From Knoxdaviesia capensis (lineage: Eukaryota > Ascomycota > Sordariomycetes > Microascales > Gondwanamycetaceae), in contig LNGK01000008.1 in assembly GCA_001510575.1 (NCBI GenBank), forward strand, positions 4,081,541-4,145,540: DNA of 64,000 nucleotides, given 5' to 3'. Positions 12,134 to 22,527 of this stretch are shown one piece after another (the first letter of the stretch is position 1; every line of letters starts with the position of its first letter). The notes under the pieces were generated by a model that made no database searches, had not been told where the DNA came from, and saw nothing but the letters and a program-made list of their open reading frames with translations. Position numbers and translations under genes: made by a program.

Positions 12134-13279
12134 CTTGGAAATTGCGAAACTGAGCTGGCAACCGGATATTCCAGCTTCAAGTTAGGGGAAATCGAGAATA
12201 TCTGATGATCGTGATGTTGAAAGCGTCAATGTACTGGTGTGGCGCGATTGTCTTTCATGTGGCTAAGGTGTGGCTGGTGCACTCCGTAACCCTAAGAACG
12301 GTGAAGCGCCGTGGGGAGTCAGCCGTGCGAAACAGGCAGGATGGCCGTGATGTCGCTATCCTGGGTCCATTGGAACTGGCCAGAGAAGGTAGCATGAAGA
12401 AACGTGACTTCCATGTTTCTCGCGAAAGGCCTCTCTACCTGTTCATATACACTAGTCTCACAGCTTTGCCCTCTGGCAACCCGATCCAAGTCCGACGCCA
12501 GAAGATACTAACCCTAACATATATACACCATCTTATCCCAAGAGCCCAGCCCATCAGCCTTAGGACTTTCAACCTTGGGAATATCGAGCAAATCACCATT
12601 ACAGTACATTTTGCCTGAAGCCCCAATACCACTGCATATAATACTGTCCACATACGGTCGCCCGCCGTCCATGCAGCCTTGATATTCGGGCATTTGCCCC
12701 AGAGATGCCGGAATGACGGCAAATAGTGCTTGCAGGACCTTATCCGCCCTATAGTCGCAGCGCCAATCAGCGCCTGTGAAAACCAAACCTGCGCAATACG
12801 AACCTGGAGTTGCCTGGCGGATGCCAGTTTTTTCTTCTTTTCTCGGTCTCTCTAGTAACTTCTAGGAACTGGTTCAACTAACCCCACCCCCGCCTGTTGG
12901 TGTCTGGATTTTCACGGCAAGATTTTCCCTACACACCTTGATATATTTGCGGGAAGTATATCATGGGAATATAGATTGAGAAGAATTGTATCATTCTTTT
13001 TTAGATAGATTTTTTCAACTTAAAAGCTCTTTCTTATCTATTTTTGTTTCCTGTGATCGAAATTTGCTGGCATAATCGTCCAGTCTATCACTTGCTATCT
13101 AGGCATATGCATAATACGCTTTTTTGACTTTTTTTTTTGTTGATAATTCCGTCCTGGGCCATTGGCTATTGCTATCAGTCTCTCGTTTTTTTCCCTCCTC
13201 CTTCCCCAGTTTCTTTTTTCTCCCTTCCTTACACCTTCTCTCGTTCATATCAAGACTTCTCGAGCCCAAACTCTCTAAA
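12134..13279. promoter_or_regulatory. Divergent promoter region, GluRS / J-protein
   Basis: 1.15 kb between two divergently transcribed genes, so both promoters should lie here. Towards the J-protein gene the plus strand turns T- and C-rich (13120-13279), as in a leader. A TACAGTAC motif lies at 12600. No additional coding sequence is recognisable, and no clear heat-shock element was found. Confidence 0.6.
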
Positions 13280-14859
13280 ATGGATAGTGGCGGCCCCAAC
13301 TCGCAGTCGGAGGACATTGACCTCTATGGTATGTTGAGATTCTCCCCTCTTATGTCTCGTTATGGCCTTCTTTAGGCCTGGAGACCATGTTTGCATTGAT
13401 CTTCACTCTAACAAGCTATGATAAGAACTCCTTGGAGTTGAGAAGACTGCCACTCCTGACGAGATCAAGAAGGCCTACCGAAAAGTGCGTTGAACCCTTC
13501 CCCTCCCGATTACTGGTCCCTTTCACCTGCTCCCACACGCTTGTGCTGTTCGCTGACAAAAACAATGCTGATCTGGTATATATAGGCAGCCCTCCAACAC
13601 CATCCCGACAAGGTGCATGAAGATATTCGTGAAGAGTCCGAGGCCAAGTTCAAGGCTGTCTCCCAAGCCTACGAGATCCTGCGCGATGAGGAGAAGCGTC
13701 ATATGTACGACACGCACGGCATGGCCGCGTTTGACCCCTCGCGGGGTGGCCCTGGCGGCCCCGGCGCCGTCGACCTAGACGATATTCTGTCGCAGATGTT
13801 CGGATTCGGTGGGCCCGGCGGCCCCGGCGGCCCTGGTGGTCCTCGCGGGCCTGGCGGCTCGCGCCGGCCCCGCCGCGGCGCCGACGAGGAACAGCTGTAC
13901 AAGGTGACCCTGGAGGATCTGTACAAGGGCAAGACGGTTAAGTTCGCCGCCAACAAGCAGATTGTGTGCTCGCTCTGCAAGGGCAGCGGCGCCAAGGAGA
14001 AGGTCAAGCCGCAGTCGTGCGACAAGTGCAAGGGCAACGGCATTGTCGAGGTGTACCGCCAGGTCGGCCCCGGCCTGGTGCGCAAGGAGATTGCGCAATG
14101 CGACCAGTGCAACGGCTCGGGCAACTTCTACAAGGAGAAGGACCGTTGCAAGAAGTGCAAGGGCAAGCGCACCACCGAGGAGAAGAAGGCGCTGGAGATC
14201 TACATCCCGCGCGGCTCGCACCCCGGCGAGAAGATTGTGCTCGAGGGCGAGGGCGACCAGCTCCCCGACCAGATCCCCGGCGACATTGTATTTATCCTGT
14301 CCAGCGAGAAGCACGACGTCTTCACCCGTGTGCACAACGACCTGACGGCCGAGTTCACCGTCACCCTGGCCGAAGCCCTCGGCGGCTTCTCGCGCACCAT
14401 CTTGACTCACCTGGACGGCCGCGGGATCCACATCACCCGCGAGCGCGGCAAAATTCTCCGGCCCGACGACGTCCTGAAGGTCCCCGGCGAGGGCATGCCC
14501 CTGAAGCGCGGCGACGCCAGAGGCGATCTGTACTTGATTGCGAAGATCCAGTTCCCCGAGGATAACTGGGTGAAGGACGAGAAGGAGTACGACGTCATCA
14601 CCAAGCTTCTGCCTGGCCCTGCTCCGGCCATTGTTGCCGAGGAGGTCGACGAGGTCGAATATGAAGACAACGCTGATCTCAGCCAGGTACGTTTGTTTAT
14701 ACAACTCCCCTCCGTACTCCCCCCCCTCCATATCCAATCCCGTGATCCAGCGCGCTAACACCGAAACTTACCATGTAGATTGGCGGAGGTCACGGCGCCG
14801 AGGCCGAGTGGGAAGATGACGACGAAGAGGAGAGCGGTCCTCAATGCCAAACCCAATGA
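13280..14859 (+). CDS. Class A (type I) DnaJ/Hsp40 co-chaperone, Ydj1/Xdj1-like
   Basis: J-protein that stimulates Hsp70 ATPase and delivers client polypeptides. Four exons: 13280-13328, 13426-13484, 13586-14686 and 14779-14859, giving 429 aa. The J-domain includes LYELLGVEKTATPDEIKKAYRK and the catalytic HPD at 42-44. A Gly/Pro-rich linker (repeated GGPG at about 105-125) replaces the usual Gly/Phe region. The zinc-finger domain at about 164-231 has four CxxCxG repeats: CSLCKGSG, CDKCKGNG, CDQCNGSG and CKKCKGKR. C-terminal substrate-binding beta-domains follow. The protein ends CQTQ after an acidic tail, a CaaX-like farnesylation signal comparable to that of Ydj1. The N-terminal extension before the J-domain (MDSGGPNSQSEDID) argues for the Xdj1-like paralogue over Ydj1 itself. 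Assignment between the two is inference. Confidence 0.93.
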
Positions 14860-15569
14860 TTTAAAAAGACATGCGACATGATATGATATATGATGTTCAT
14901 GGGATGAGGACTAGATGGTGTATTCGGCCGGTTGTTGCCTGGCTTTTTGGGGGCTTCTTTTCTGCTTTTCACTGTTTCGTTCCGTCTTCCTTCGTCTATA
15001 TTTATTCAGATTACGAACTTGATTGCATTAATGCTGTGCTAACGAAGATTGATGATTAACCTTTCAGACCTGCATCGCCATGCACTACACGGCCCATTTC
15101 CATGTCTACGTGAGATCCATTGGTCCTCCTGGAAGTTCTCTCCCCAGGCATCGCATCTGAACCTGTGAAGAAAGAATAGCAGCTTCGAGTAAAAAAAACC
15201 TTGCAACTTATCTTATCGATAAAGTGGTGATAAAGTGGACTATTTCCTAATCTGGCCAATTGGTCCAGTTTCTCATCGACCCACCTTTTCCGTCGGATTG
15301 CAGTGATATTATTGGCCTGTGTTCCCACAATACACAACCAAACCAAGTTGGCACGAAAAAACTGGTTTCACGTGATGTAGCCCTAGCCCTTCCAAAACCC
15401 TCCCCCAGCAGCGAAAGTTCGACCCTCCTCCATCACCAAATTTTCCGCTTCTCGAGAAAGTTGCCCGCCCAGAAAGAAACTCTTGATCTTTCAAATCTTC
15501 ATACCCCCCCTCCTCTTCCCATATTCCACCTGCAACAATCCGAAAAGCGCATCGCGATCGCATTTCAAG
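14860..15569. promoter_or_regulatory. J-protein 3' UTR and eL32 promoter
   Basis: Tandem same-strand intergenic region. The first part, rich in T, should carry the 3' end of the J-protein transcript. Upstream of eL32 there is a CACGTG box at 15369-15374, followed directly by CCCTAGCCC and a CT-rich leader at 15400-15560. CACGTG boxes and CCCTA-type elements occur at many fungal ribosomal protein promoters, so a role in eL32 expression is plausible but inferred. Confidence 0.5.
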
Positions 15570-15664
15570 GTACATCCAAACGCCTGGTCTCCAATGTTTG
15601 TCTTCTTGTCGAAATGTCCCGTCTGTTTTTCTAACTGGGTTTCTCTGTTTTTCCTCCGGTCTAG
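15570..15664 (+). other. Probable leader intron of eL32 ending at the start codon
   Basis: A GTACAT donor at 15570 and a CTAAC branch-like site near 15630 are followed by a pyrimidine tract and a TCTAG acceptor ending at 15664, directly before the ATG at 15665. This reads as a 95-nt 5' UTR intron. It is consistent with the known frequency of early introns in ribosomal protein genes. RNA evidence is lacking. Confidence 0.55.
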
Positions 15665-16561
15665 ATGGTTGCCTCAAAGAAGCACATTACTATTGTGAAG
15701 AAGCGTATGTTCGATACCCAGATCTCCCCAAGACCCATCGCACACGGCATCCATATTCGACGATATCAACCCGACGACCTGATGTTTGCAAGACGACCGA
15801 ACCTTTGATTGATCTCGAATCCGCCGTCTCTCCGTCCTTTTCTCTCCCCCCTTGCGAATATCATGAGCCAAATCGTTGGTGGAACATATATATTGACATA
15901 TCACGGTTATCTTTGTGAAATATAGGCACGAAGTCGTTTGAACGTCACCAGAGTGATCGGTTCAAATGCCTGTCGACCAGCTGGCGTAAGCCTAAGGGTA
16001 TCGACAACCGTGTCCGGAGACGGTTCCGCGGCACTGCGCCCATGCCCAAGGTACGTGAGCGGAGGGTAACAGGTTTTACTATGGCAGAGGTGGCCACAGC
16101 GATGGGCAGTCGAAGGCCCAGCTCTGCGGATTAACTTTGCCATGGACTGCACATGCTGGGAATCTTTTGCTAACCATCACACGCTCTTTGTCTCTAGATC
16201 GGATACGGCTCGAACAAGAAGACCCGCTTCATGATGCCCTCCGGCCACAAGGCCTTCCTCGTCAGCAACCTCAAGGATGTTGAGCTGCTGATGATGCACA
16301 ACCGGACCTTCGCCGCTGAGTACGTCTACCCAGCACTACCTTTTCGAGATCAGCGCGCTACCAGCGTGGTTGCCGAGAATATCAACCCCACGGTGGAACT
16401 CTGCCTTAAAACCCCGAGAATCTCGACTTTACTAACATTACCGCTCCTACAGGATCGCCCACAACGTGTCGTCGCGGAAGCGTGTCGACATCATCGCCCG
16501 TGCGAAGCAACTAGGCGTCAAGGTCACCAACGCCAAGGCCAAGGTCACCACCGAGGTGTAA
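15665..16561 (+). CDS. rpl32: 60S ribosomal protein eL32 (L32)
   Basis: Structural protein of the large cytosolic ribosomal subunit. Four exons: 15665-15704, 15926-16050, 16198-16319 and 16453-16561, all with GT-AG junctions, giving 131 aa, the usual length for the family. The product carries family signatures: IVKK followed by RHQSDRFK-type sequence, SWRKPKGIDNRVRRRFRG, PKIGYGSNKKTRFMMPSG and EIAHNVSSRKRVDIIARA. The first intron is 221 nt, long for this window. The short first exon (13 codons plus 1 nt) is typical for ribosomal protein genes. Introns were scanned for C/D box snoRNA features (TGATGA, CTGA) and none was convincing. Confidence 0.97.
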
Positions 16562-17550
16562 ATGTGTCTTACGAGCGAGCATTCCTTCTTCTTCTCTTTT
16601 TTTTTCAAGATGAATCTGTTCTTGTGAAAAGGCCTCTCTTTTCTCTCCTCCCCTCCTCATTTATTCTTTTCTTCCTCCGGCCCCCTAAAATCGGAACCGG
16701 CGGAGAAAAGCCCATTACGAAAAAAAAGAGACAGAAGTTCATCATACCCTTTTACGCCGCGGACCTACGACTTTGTTCCGACGACCACCTCTGATTTTGT
16801 GTTTTCTTCGAGAACAAGCCCGGGGGACCGCGACCGAATCTGATGATATCAACGTTTTGAACGGTGGGGGGATTTTAAAAAGGATTTAAAAAGGGAACCA
16901 CGCATCCCCCTTAACCTAACCTTGAGGAATTAAAAGCAACGACCATGACCACCCTTTTACCTTGTTTTCTCTCTCTCTCACGCACACCTCTTTTCTTACT
17001 CGAACACCTGTTTTTTTTCCGGCTCCCGGGGGAAAGGCGTTAATGTTAACATCTGTGATTTCTTCCTTTTTTTCATCTTTTTTTTTTCTTTTGCATCCCC
17101 TTACTGTTTGTTAGTTTTCTAAAAATAGAAGGAACAACTTAAGGGAAATGGGGAGAGGGCTTTCAAAAAAGATTCGGCGAATTCAAAAAATTTAACCAAG
17201 TGTATGTCCTTTGTAGATGTGTCCGTGATGTTAGTAAGATGGGGGTGGTAAGAAAGTGTCTACATCGTGTCACTGGGATCCCAATAAATGGGTGGAAGAA
17301 CGATCAGCTACACACTGGCCTGTGTCAACCACCGGAAGTTTATGTGTATTCCAGGGAAGTATCAAGACACTATAGCAAATATCGAGTGACAGAGCCAACA
17401 ACTCGCTTCCCACGCCCAACCAACAAGTCATCCATTCGTCAAACAAAAGCATGAAGACACCGATCCGATAACCACCAATCCAATGTCCGGTCCGACTCCA
17501 CTACCTACTGCCCGAGCCGCAGGAGTAGTCGTAGGTGCACGAGTAGGAGA
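16562..17550. other. eL32 3' region, convergent with small ORF
   Basis: About 1 kb with a T- and C-rich first half (16590-17100), expected to hold the eL32 3' UTR and poly(A) site. The second half has mixed composition. No further coding sequence is recognisable on either strand. Confidence 0.6.
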
Positions 17551-17676
17551 TCACCGGAAGCAGTTCAGCCCGCACAGGCGGAACCGCCACGCCCCGCGCC
17601 GCATGCCGCGCTGGTCGACCACGACGCTGGTGCCGAAGTGGCGGCCGCCGATGTGTTTGGACCAGAACATGCCCAT
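17551..17676 (-). CDS. Candidate 41-aa small protein with myristoylation-like start
   Basis: Short ORF on the minus strand starting at 17676 in a good context (ACACAATGG, A at -3 and G at +4). An in-frame TGA upstream with no intervening ATG fixes the start, and the ORF ends at TGA 17553-17551. Codons are biased as in the neighbouring genes (GGC, CGC, GTC, TTC, ATC). The product begins MGMFWSKH and ends GLNCFR; it is strongly basic, with Cys at 35 and 39. Gly2, Ser6 and Lys7 fit the N-myristoyltransferase consensus MGxxxS/T with a basic residue at 7, so a membrane-tethered peptide is possible. A TATAAA lies about 70 bp upstream. I do not recognise the family, and the ORF could still be chance. 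Confidence 0.45.
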   Translation of the reverse strand: MGMFWSKHIGGRHFGTSVVVDQRGMRRGAWRFRLCGLNCFR

Positions 17677-17745
17677 TGTGTTGTTGTGGGTGGTATTGGA
17701 GAGAGCAAATGTGTTGGTTGGTCAGTTGAGAAGTCGGAGCAGCGC

Positions 17746-17751
17746 TTTATA
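17746..17751 (-). promoter_or_regulatory. TATA-like box upstream of the 41-aa ORF
   Basis: TATAAA read on the minus strand, 70 bp before the ATG at 17676. It is the only such element in the immediate upstream region. Its spacing allows a short leader of about 40 nt. Confidence 0.35.
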
Positions 17752-19137
17752 TTGCGTGTGTGTGGACGTCTGTGTGTGTATGGTCGCAGTCAAGTGAGAT
17801 AGTGGTTGTGGTGGTGATACTGGTGATACTGCGTGGGACGACAGCAAGAAACCGCGACGAAGTTAAAAGGCTTAGCCGACCGAGACGGAGGTATCGAAAA
17901 CCGGGTGAGCCCGAATTGTTAACAGCAAGAGATAATAAAAAAACCTATAAAAAAAAGCCCAGACTGTGCGTGCTCGCTTGATTCCTTGCACCTAGACAAA
18001 TGAAGTTATATATGTTCGAAGTTTGTAAGATAAGTGAGCAGGAAGTATTTCGAGACCGGGAGACCGAGATTCTCCAGACTCATCCACTTCATATACACAT
18101 CTCTGCCCACGGGAAAACCCCAGGTGATGTGAAACCCCCGAGAGGAGTGACGCCGGCCCGACGTCATCGCCACGCGGAAGGCAGTGCTGCGTTTCGGGTG
18201 TCCGAAAACGGCGATGTTGTTCATTTTTTCATCACTTTGTGAAAGGATGGAAAACCCCCACATGAAAAAGGAGAAAGCTCCAGTACGCGTACATTCCGTA
18301 GAGTCCAAGCTTTCCCGATCCCCCATAGCACGATGGGTGAGTGTCCAGACCAGAAGCTTGTGAGACATCGCCAGCATCACGCACCTTACGCCGATCAGAT
18401 CTCACAAGAACGCGTCTGTTCTCGAATACGAACACCACTGCACCTCGCCACGAATCACTATCACGACTAGGTTAGGTCAGAATAATATATATATATATAT
18501 AGTACCTCAATCGAAATACCTGAAACAAAACAAAACAAACTCCCCAACGAAAAGAGAAAGAAAAGAAACGGAAAAAAGATACCCAATCTGCATGTTCACA
18601 AAAAGAGCGAGCCCGATAACACACGCCGCCTCAGATTTCTCATCTACCAAACTTCAAACGAAACATTGAAGAAACAAAAAGGGACACCGAAAACTAAAAG
18701 CACGATCAAATACGTAAGAGAGACAGAATAAAGAAAAGCAGCGGGACTATCAATTGTGGTATACTCCAATGCATCCCCGCATCCACGCGCGTATGTAAAG
18801 AACGAGAAGCAAAAACACACAAGATTCAAAAAAGGAAAAGGGAAAAAATGGAATGGCCGAACAGAGACACAAACGATGGACGCAAAAACGAACGAGATAT
18901 CAACAAGAATGGTTGTAAAAAGAGGGCATCAGCAATGAATAATGGGCCGTATCGAACCGAATGCATCATCGTTACAAAAGCAAAACCAGAAAAAAAGAAG
19001 AAAAAAAAAGAAATGAAGGATTTGGAAGCAAAGAGAATGAAGAAACACGAATTGAAGTTCAATGAGTGACCAAAAGGCTTTTTTGTCCAGCAATGAGTAT
19101 GTATATGTGAGAGTGCGTGATCTACTGGCTGAGATAA
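17752..19137. other. Intergenic region between small ORF and teaC 3' end
   Basis: Non-coding by eye. It contains an AT dinucleotide run at 18484-18500. The section from 18520 to 19060 is A-rich on the plus strand, that is T-rich on the strand of teaC, as expected for a 3' UTR downstream of the teaC stop. Frames open through it are low-complexity Lys/Arg or Phe/Ser strings and are not credible proteins. Confidence 0.6.
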
Positions 19138-22100
19138 CTACGACATGCCACGAAGCCGTTGCTTGCGCGCCAACCAGTCTCCAAGCATGTTGTCAAGTTG
19201 CTACAAGAAAACAAAGAATGTTAGTCACTTAGATTCTCACGATTGACACCCAGATAAAAGAGATAAAAAAACCCTTACAGTGGTGATCTCCGCCAACTTG
19301 GCATTCTGCTCGCGGAACAACGACCCCGCAATCGGGTGCTCCGGCCCGGCCGGTTGCACATCCGACTTGTCGTACACCACGACCAGCAGGTCGCGGATAT
19401 CCGGCGTTGACACATCGAAGAACGACCGCAGCTTCGAGTCGTCCCAAGATCCCGCCGACGCCACCGTCGCCGTGTCCTCAGCATAGTCCACCACCCCGTT
19501 CGCCACCACGCTGCGCAGTTTGGTCGCACTGGGGCCCGCCGGGTCGGGCGACGGCGACTCGTCCGACCGCTCGTCCTGGCTGGACGTGTCCGGCATCAGC
19601 GCCGGCGGGAACGTCGGCGTCAGCGGTGACACCTCGTCCGGCGACTCGGCTGCCGCCGCACGTGGCTTTTGTGCTGATGATGCTGCTGCCGCGGTAGATA
19701 CCGCCGCAACCGCAGCGCCAGCACCGGCGACCGCAGCCGCCTGCTGGATCCACTGAGCACCCTTCGACATGGACGCCGACGAGTTCTGTGGTAGGCTGTC
19801 TTGGCGCGACGCCGACGACAAGGAGTGCGGCTGTTCCGCAGCCACTTGCGCCTCGTCCTCGCTGTCGTCCAGATCCATCCGCGTCCGTGCCGCCGAGGTC
19901 TGCTGGAGGTTGTTCGCGTCGTAGCTTCCGGAGCGGCCGGCCATCTGGGGCTGCTGTTGCTTGAGCTGCAGCTGTTGAGGGGTCGATGCCCGTCCGTCTT
20001 CGGAGGCCACAATCCGCATAGTGGCTGGCGGCACATTCGAAACGTCGTTGCGCGGAGCATAAACCGCTGAATCCGCGACAGCCTTCTGCTGTTGGCTGGC
20101 AAGGCTCGCGCTTCGGGATAGCGGGCCATCGGGAGAGGGCTGGGACTTCTGAAGCTTGGCCGGTTGGGGTCGGAGATCCTTCTTTTCGACGTCGTCCATC
20201 TCGTCGGAGTCCTTGGTATGGATCGACTCGGGCGAGCTTTCCATCGACTGCTTGCTGGTGAACGAATCGTCATCCTCGGCAGTCTTCTTCTTGTCCTTGC
20301 GCGAGAAGAAGTTGCGGATGACGCTGGGCCGCTTATCCTTGTCCTTCTTCTTCTTGTCGTCCTTGCCCTTGTCGGACCCTTGGTCCTTCTCAAGCTTGTC
20401 CAGGCTGGGCCTTTGGCGAAGGCCAATCGAGTCGGATGACTCCCGCGGGTTGTCGTCGTCGCGCAGAAGATTGGGCGTGAGGGTGATCTTCTTTGTCTCG
20501 ACAGTGTCGTCCTTGAAGAACGAATCGGTGTTTCGTACAGTGCCGTTCCGTGACCTGCTGACTCCATCAGACCGAACGGCAAGGTTGCCGCTGGAGGTCG
20601 TGGACGAGTTTGAGAAGATCTCTTCGCTCGTCCTCTTGGAATCAACTGGTGAGACACCGGCGTCAGCGTCAGAAACGATGATTTCCTTCGGTCCCATCTT
20701 CAAGGGCTCGACCTTGGCGGTCTCGTCCTCGTCATCGGCATCGTCGTCGTCCATTGTCGAGACAGACTTTTCTTCCGTTTGCTGAGCGGCGGCTTGTTGC
20801 TGTTCACGTTGTTGTCGGGCGGCCTCCTGTTGTTGGGCAAAGATTTCATCTTGATCCTCTTCGTCGGTCGAGTAATCAATGTCCGAGTAGTCAACATATG
20901 TCGGGGCGGCAAAGCTGACGTTCTTCTTCCGACGGCGGATGCTCTTGAAGGTGGGTTTCGATTTCTCTACTTGGTCTCCAAGCATTGAACCAGATAGCTG
21001 AGGTTGGAGCAGGATAGGGTTAGAACGCGGATGAGATCACACAAGCAGATTGCGTTTGTAAGCAAAACAAAAAACTCAGTGGGACAAAAAGGCATACCTC
21101 GACATTTCTGTGCTTATTCCATCTGGCGAGACGCTCTCGGGGGGTTTCGATATGTTCGGCGGGGAGGTAGCCGATGCTGCTGTCTTTGACGACACGGACA
21201 AGCCACCAGTAGCTGTTGCTGTCGTCCAGCAACACCATGGTATCTCCCTTGGCAGCATTGGCTTGGCCCTCGACAGTGGCAACGAATGTATGTAGCGCAT
21301 AGACAAATTCGAAGTCGATATCCTCTGCGAACCGGGAAGCCATGGTTAGCAACGGTAGTTGACCAGTGAGTGCAGAGGGATATGTTAAAGATTCAATTGC
21401 CAGTTGTATGGCAGTCGAGAAAGTTCATTCCAGGAGCGGTGGTCGTGTGCCCACACCAAATGCCAGCATTCTAGTCCATGACTATGGGCCACCTCAAGAG
21501 GCCATTTCAAGAAACAGAACAGAGAGGCCGTCTGGCTGCACGTGTGAGGCCCAAGTCAAGTTGCCAGTGCCAGTGCATGCATGCAGGGAGACGCCTCTCT
21601 TGCGAGAAACAGACTAGTCCGTTTGGGATATAGAACAAAGGCGCAGCCATCAATTGATGTCCGTCTCTGAATAGGAAGGCGACCACAGACAATCAGGCGT
21701 GGAATACACCGATAAAGGTGACCATTGGGTCAAAGAAACGGGCGGAGCACATGAAATCGGGCGACGGACAGAATGCGCGACTGCGATACAACATGGCGAT
21801 AGACCAAAATGGGGGAAATCGAAATTTATGCCAGCATGAAGGGGAAAAAACTCAAAGGGATTCACATACCATCCTCAATTGAGGGAGAACTGGATATCTT
21901 GTCCATATCGTCGTAGTCATTATCGGATGAGCTCATATCACTATCGTCGTTCGAACCGCCGCCGTTTTGCGCGATGGCAAGAGCATCTTCCGATTGTACT
22001 TGTTGTTGCTGTTGCTGTTGTTGTTGGTCTTGCGCCAGTGGCTGCTGCTGTTGCAGCGGGCTTTGGACTGACATGTTGGCAGAGGGTCCGGCCGAGACGG

Positions 22101-22527
22101 CAGAAGGCGACGAGGACACGGGTCGATCGGATGTGGAGACGTTGGGGCGGATATTACTGATATTACTGTTGTTGTTCGTGGTTGTGCTATTATTACCGCT
22201 GGGGGGAATTGAGCCGGCGGAAGCAGCAGCAGCAACAGAAAGAGGAGCAACGACGGCACTGCTGTCCCTCGAGTCTGGAACCGCAATTGCTGTGATATCC
22301 TCGGCAAATTGCTGCAGGTCGATCGTCGACGATTGGGAAGCCTGCCACGAGATTCGCGGGCTTCGTAGCAGCTCTTGGGCGGATTCGTGGGCAACGTCGC
22401 GAAGGGTTTCGGCTTGATGCGATCCGACGACGCTCGCTTTCGCAGTTGGGGAATTCTTGGATGGCGACGGCTGATTTGGCGACTGGAGGTCGATTGTATC
22501 TTTTTCGACGGTAGGCACGATTTTCAT
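19138..22527 (-). CDS. teaC: TeaC/Tea4/Bud14-type SH3 cell-end polarity protein
   Basis: Cell-end polarity factor. In the family it links the microtubule-delivered Tea1/TeaA landmark to formins and PP1 phosphatase at growing tips. Four exons: 22527-21870, 21324-21098, 20997-19279 and 19200-19138, giving 888 aa. The start is bounded by an in-frame TGA directly before the ATG. Residues 1-219 are low-complexity, with a polyQ segment near 158-180 and an acidic Ser/Asp stretch before the junction. An SH3 domain covers about 226-285 (ALHTFVATVEGQANA, YWWLVRV, IGYLPAEHIE). Just after it, RRRKKNVSFAAP contains KNVSF at 320-324, an RVxF-type PP1 docking motif as in Tea4 and Bud14. The remainder is mostly disordered, with basic, acidic and polar runs, an Ala-rich patch and a short C-terminal segment ending RKQRLRGMS. 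The first intron (545 nt) is exceptionally long for this window. Confidence 0.9.

Noticed and set aside
12855..12876. Possible heat-shock element (TTCTAGGAA, then GGTTC) upstream of the J-protein gene
   Set aside because: The spacing between GAA/TTC units is three and four bases instead of two, and there is no third well-placed unit.
13775..14761. 328-codon frame antisense to the J-protein gene
   Set aside because: Leu/Ala/Val/Gly-rich shadow created by the codon bias of the conserved sense gene.
15705..16452. Introns of eL32 checked for a hosted C/D box snoRNA
   Set aside because: No paired C (TGATGA) and D (CTGA) boxes with terminal stems were found.
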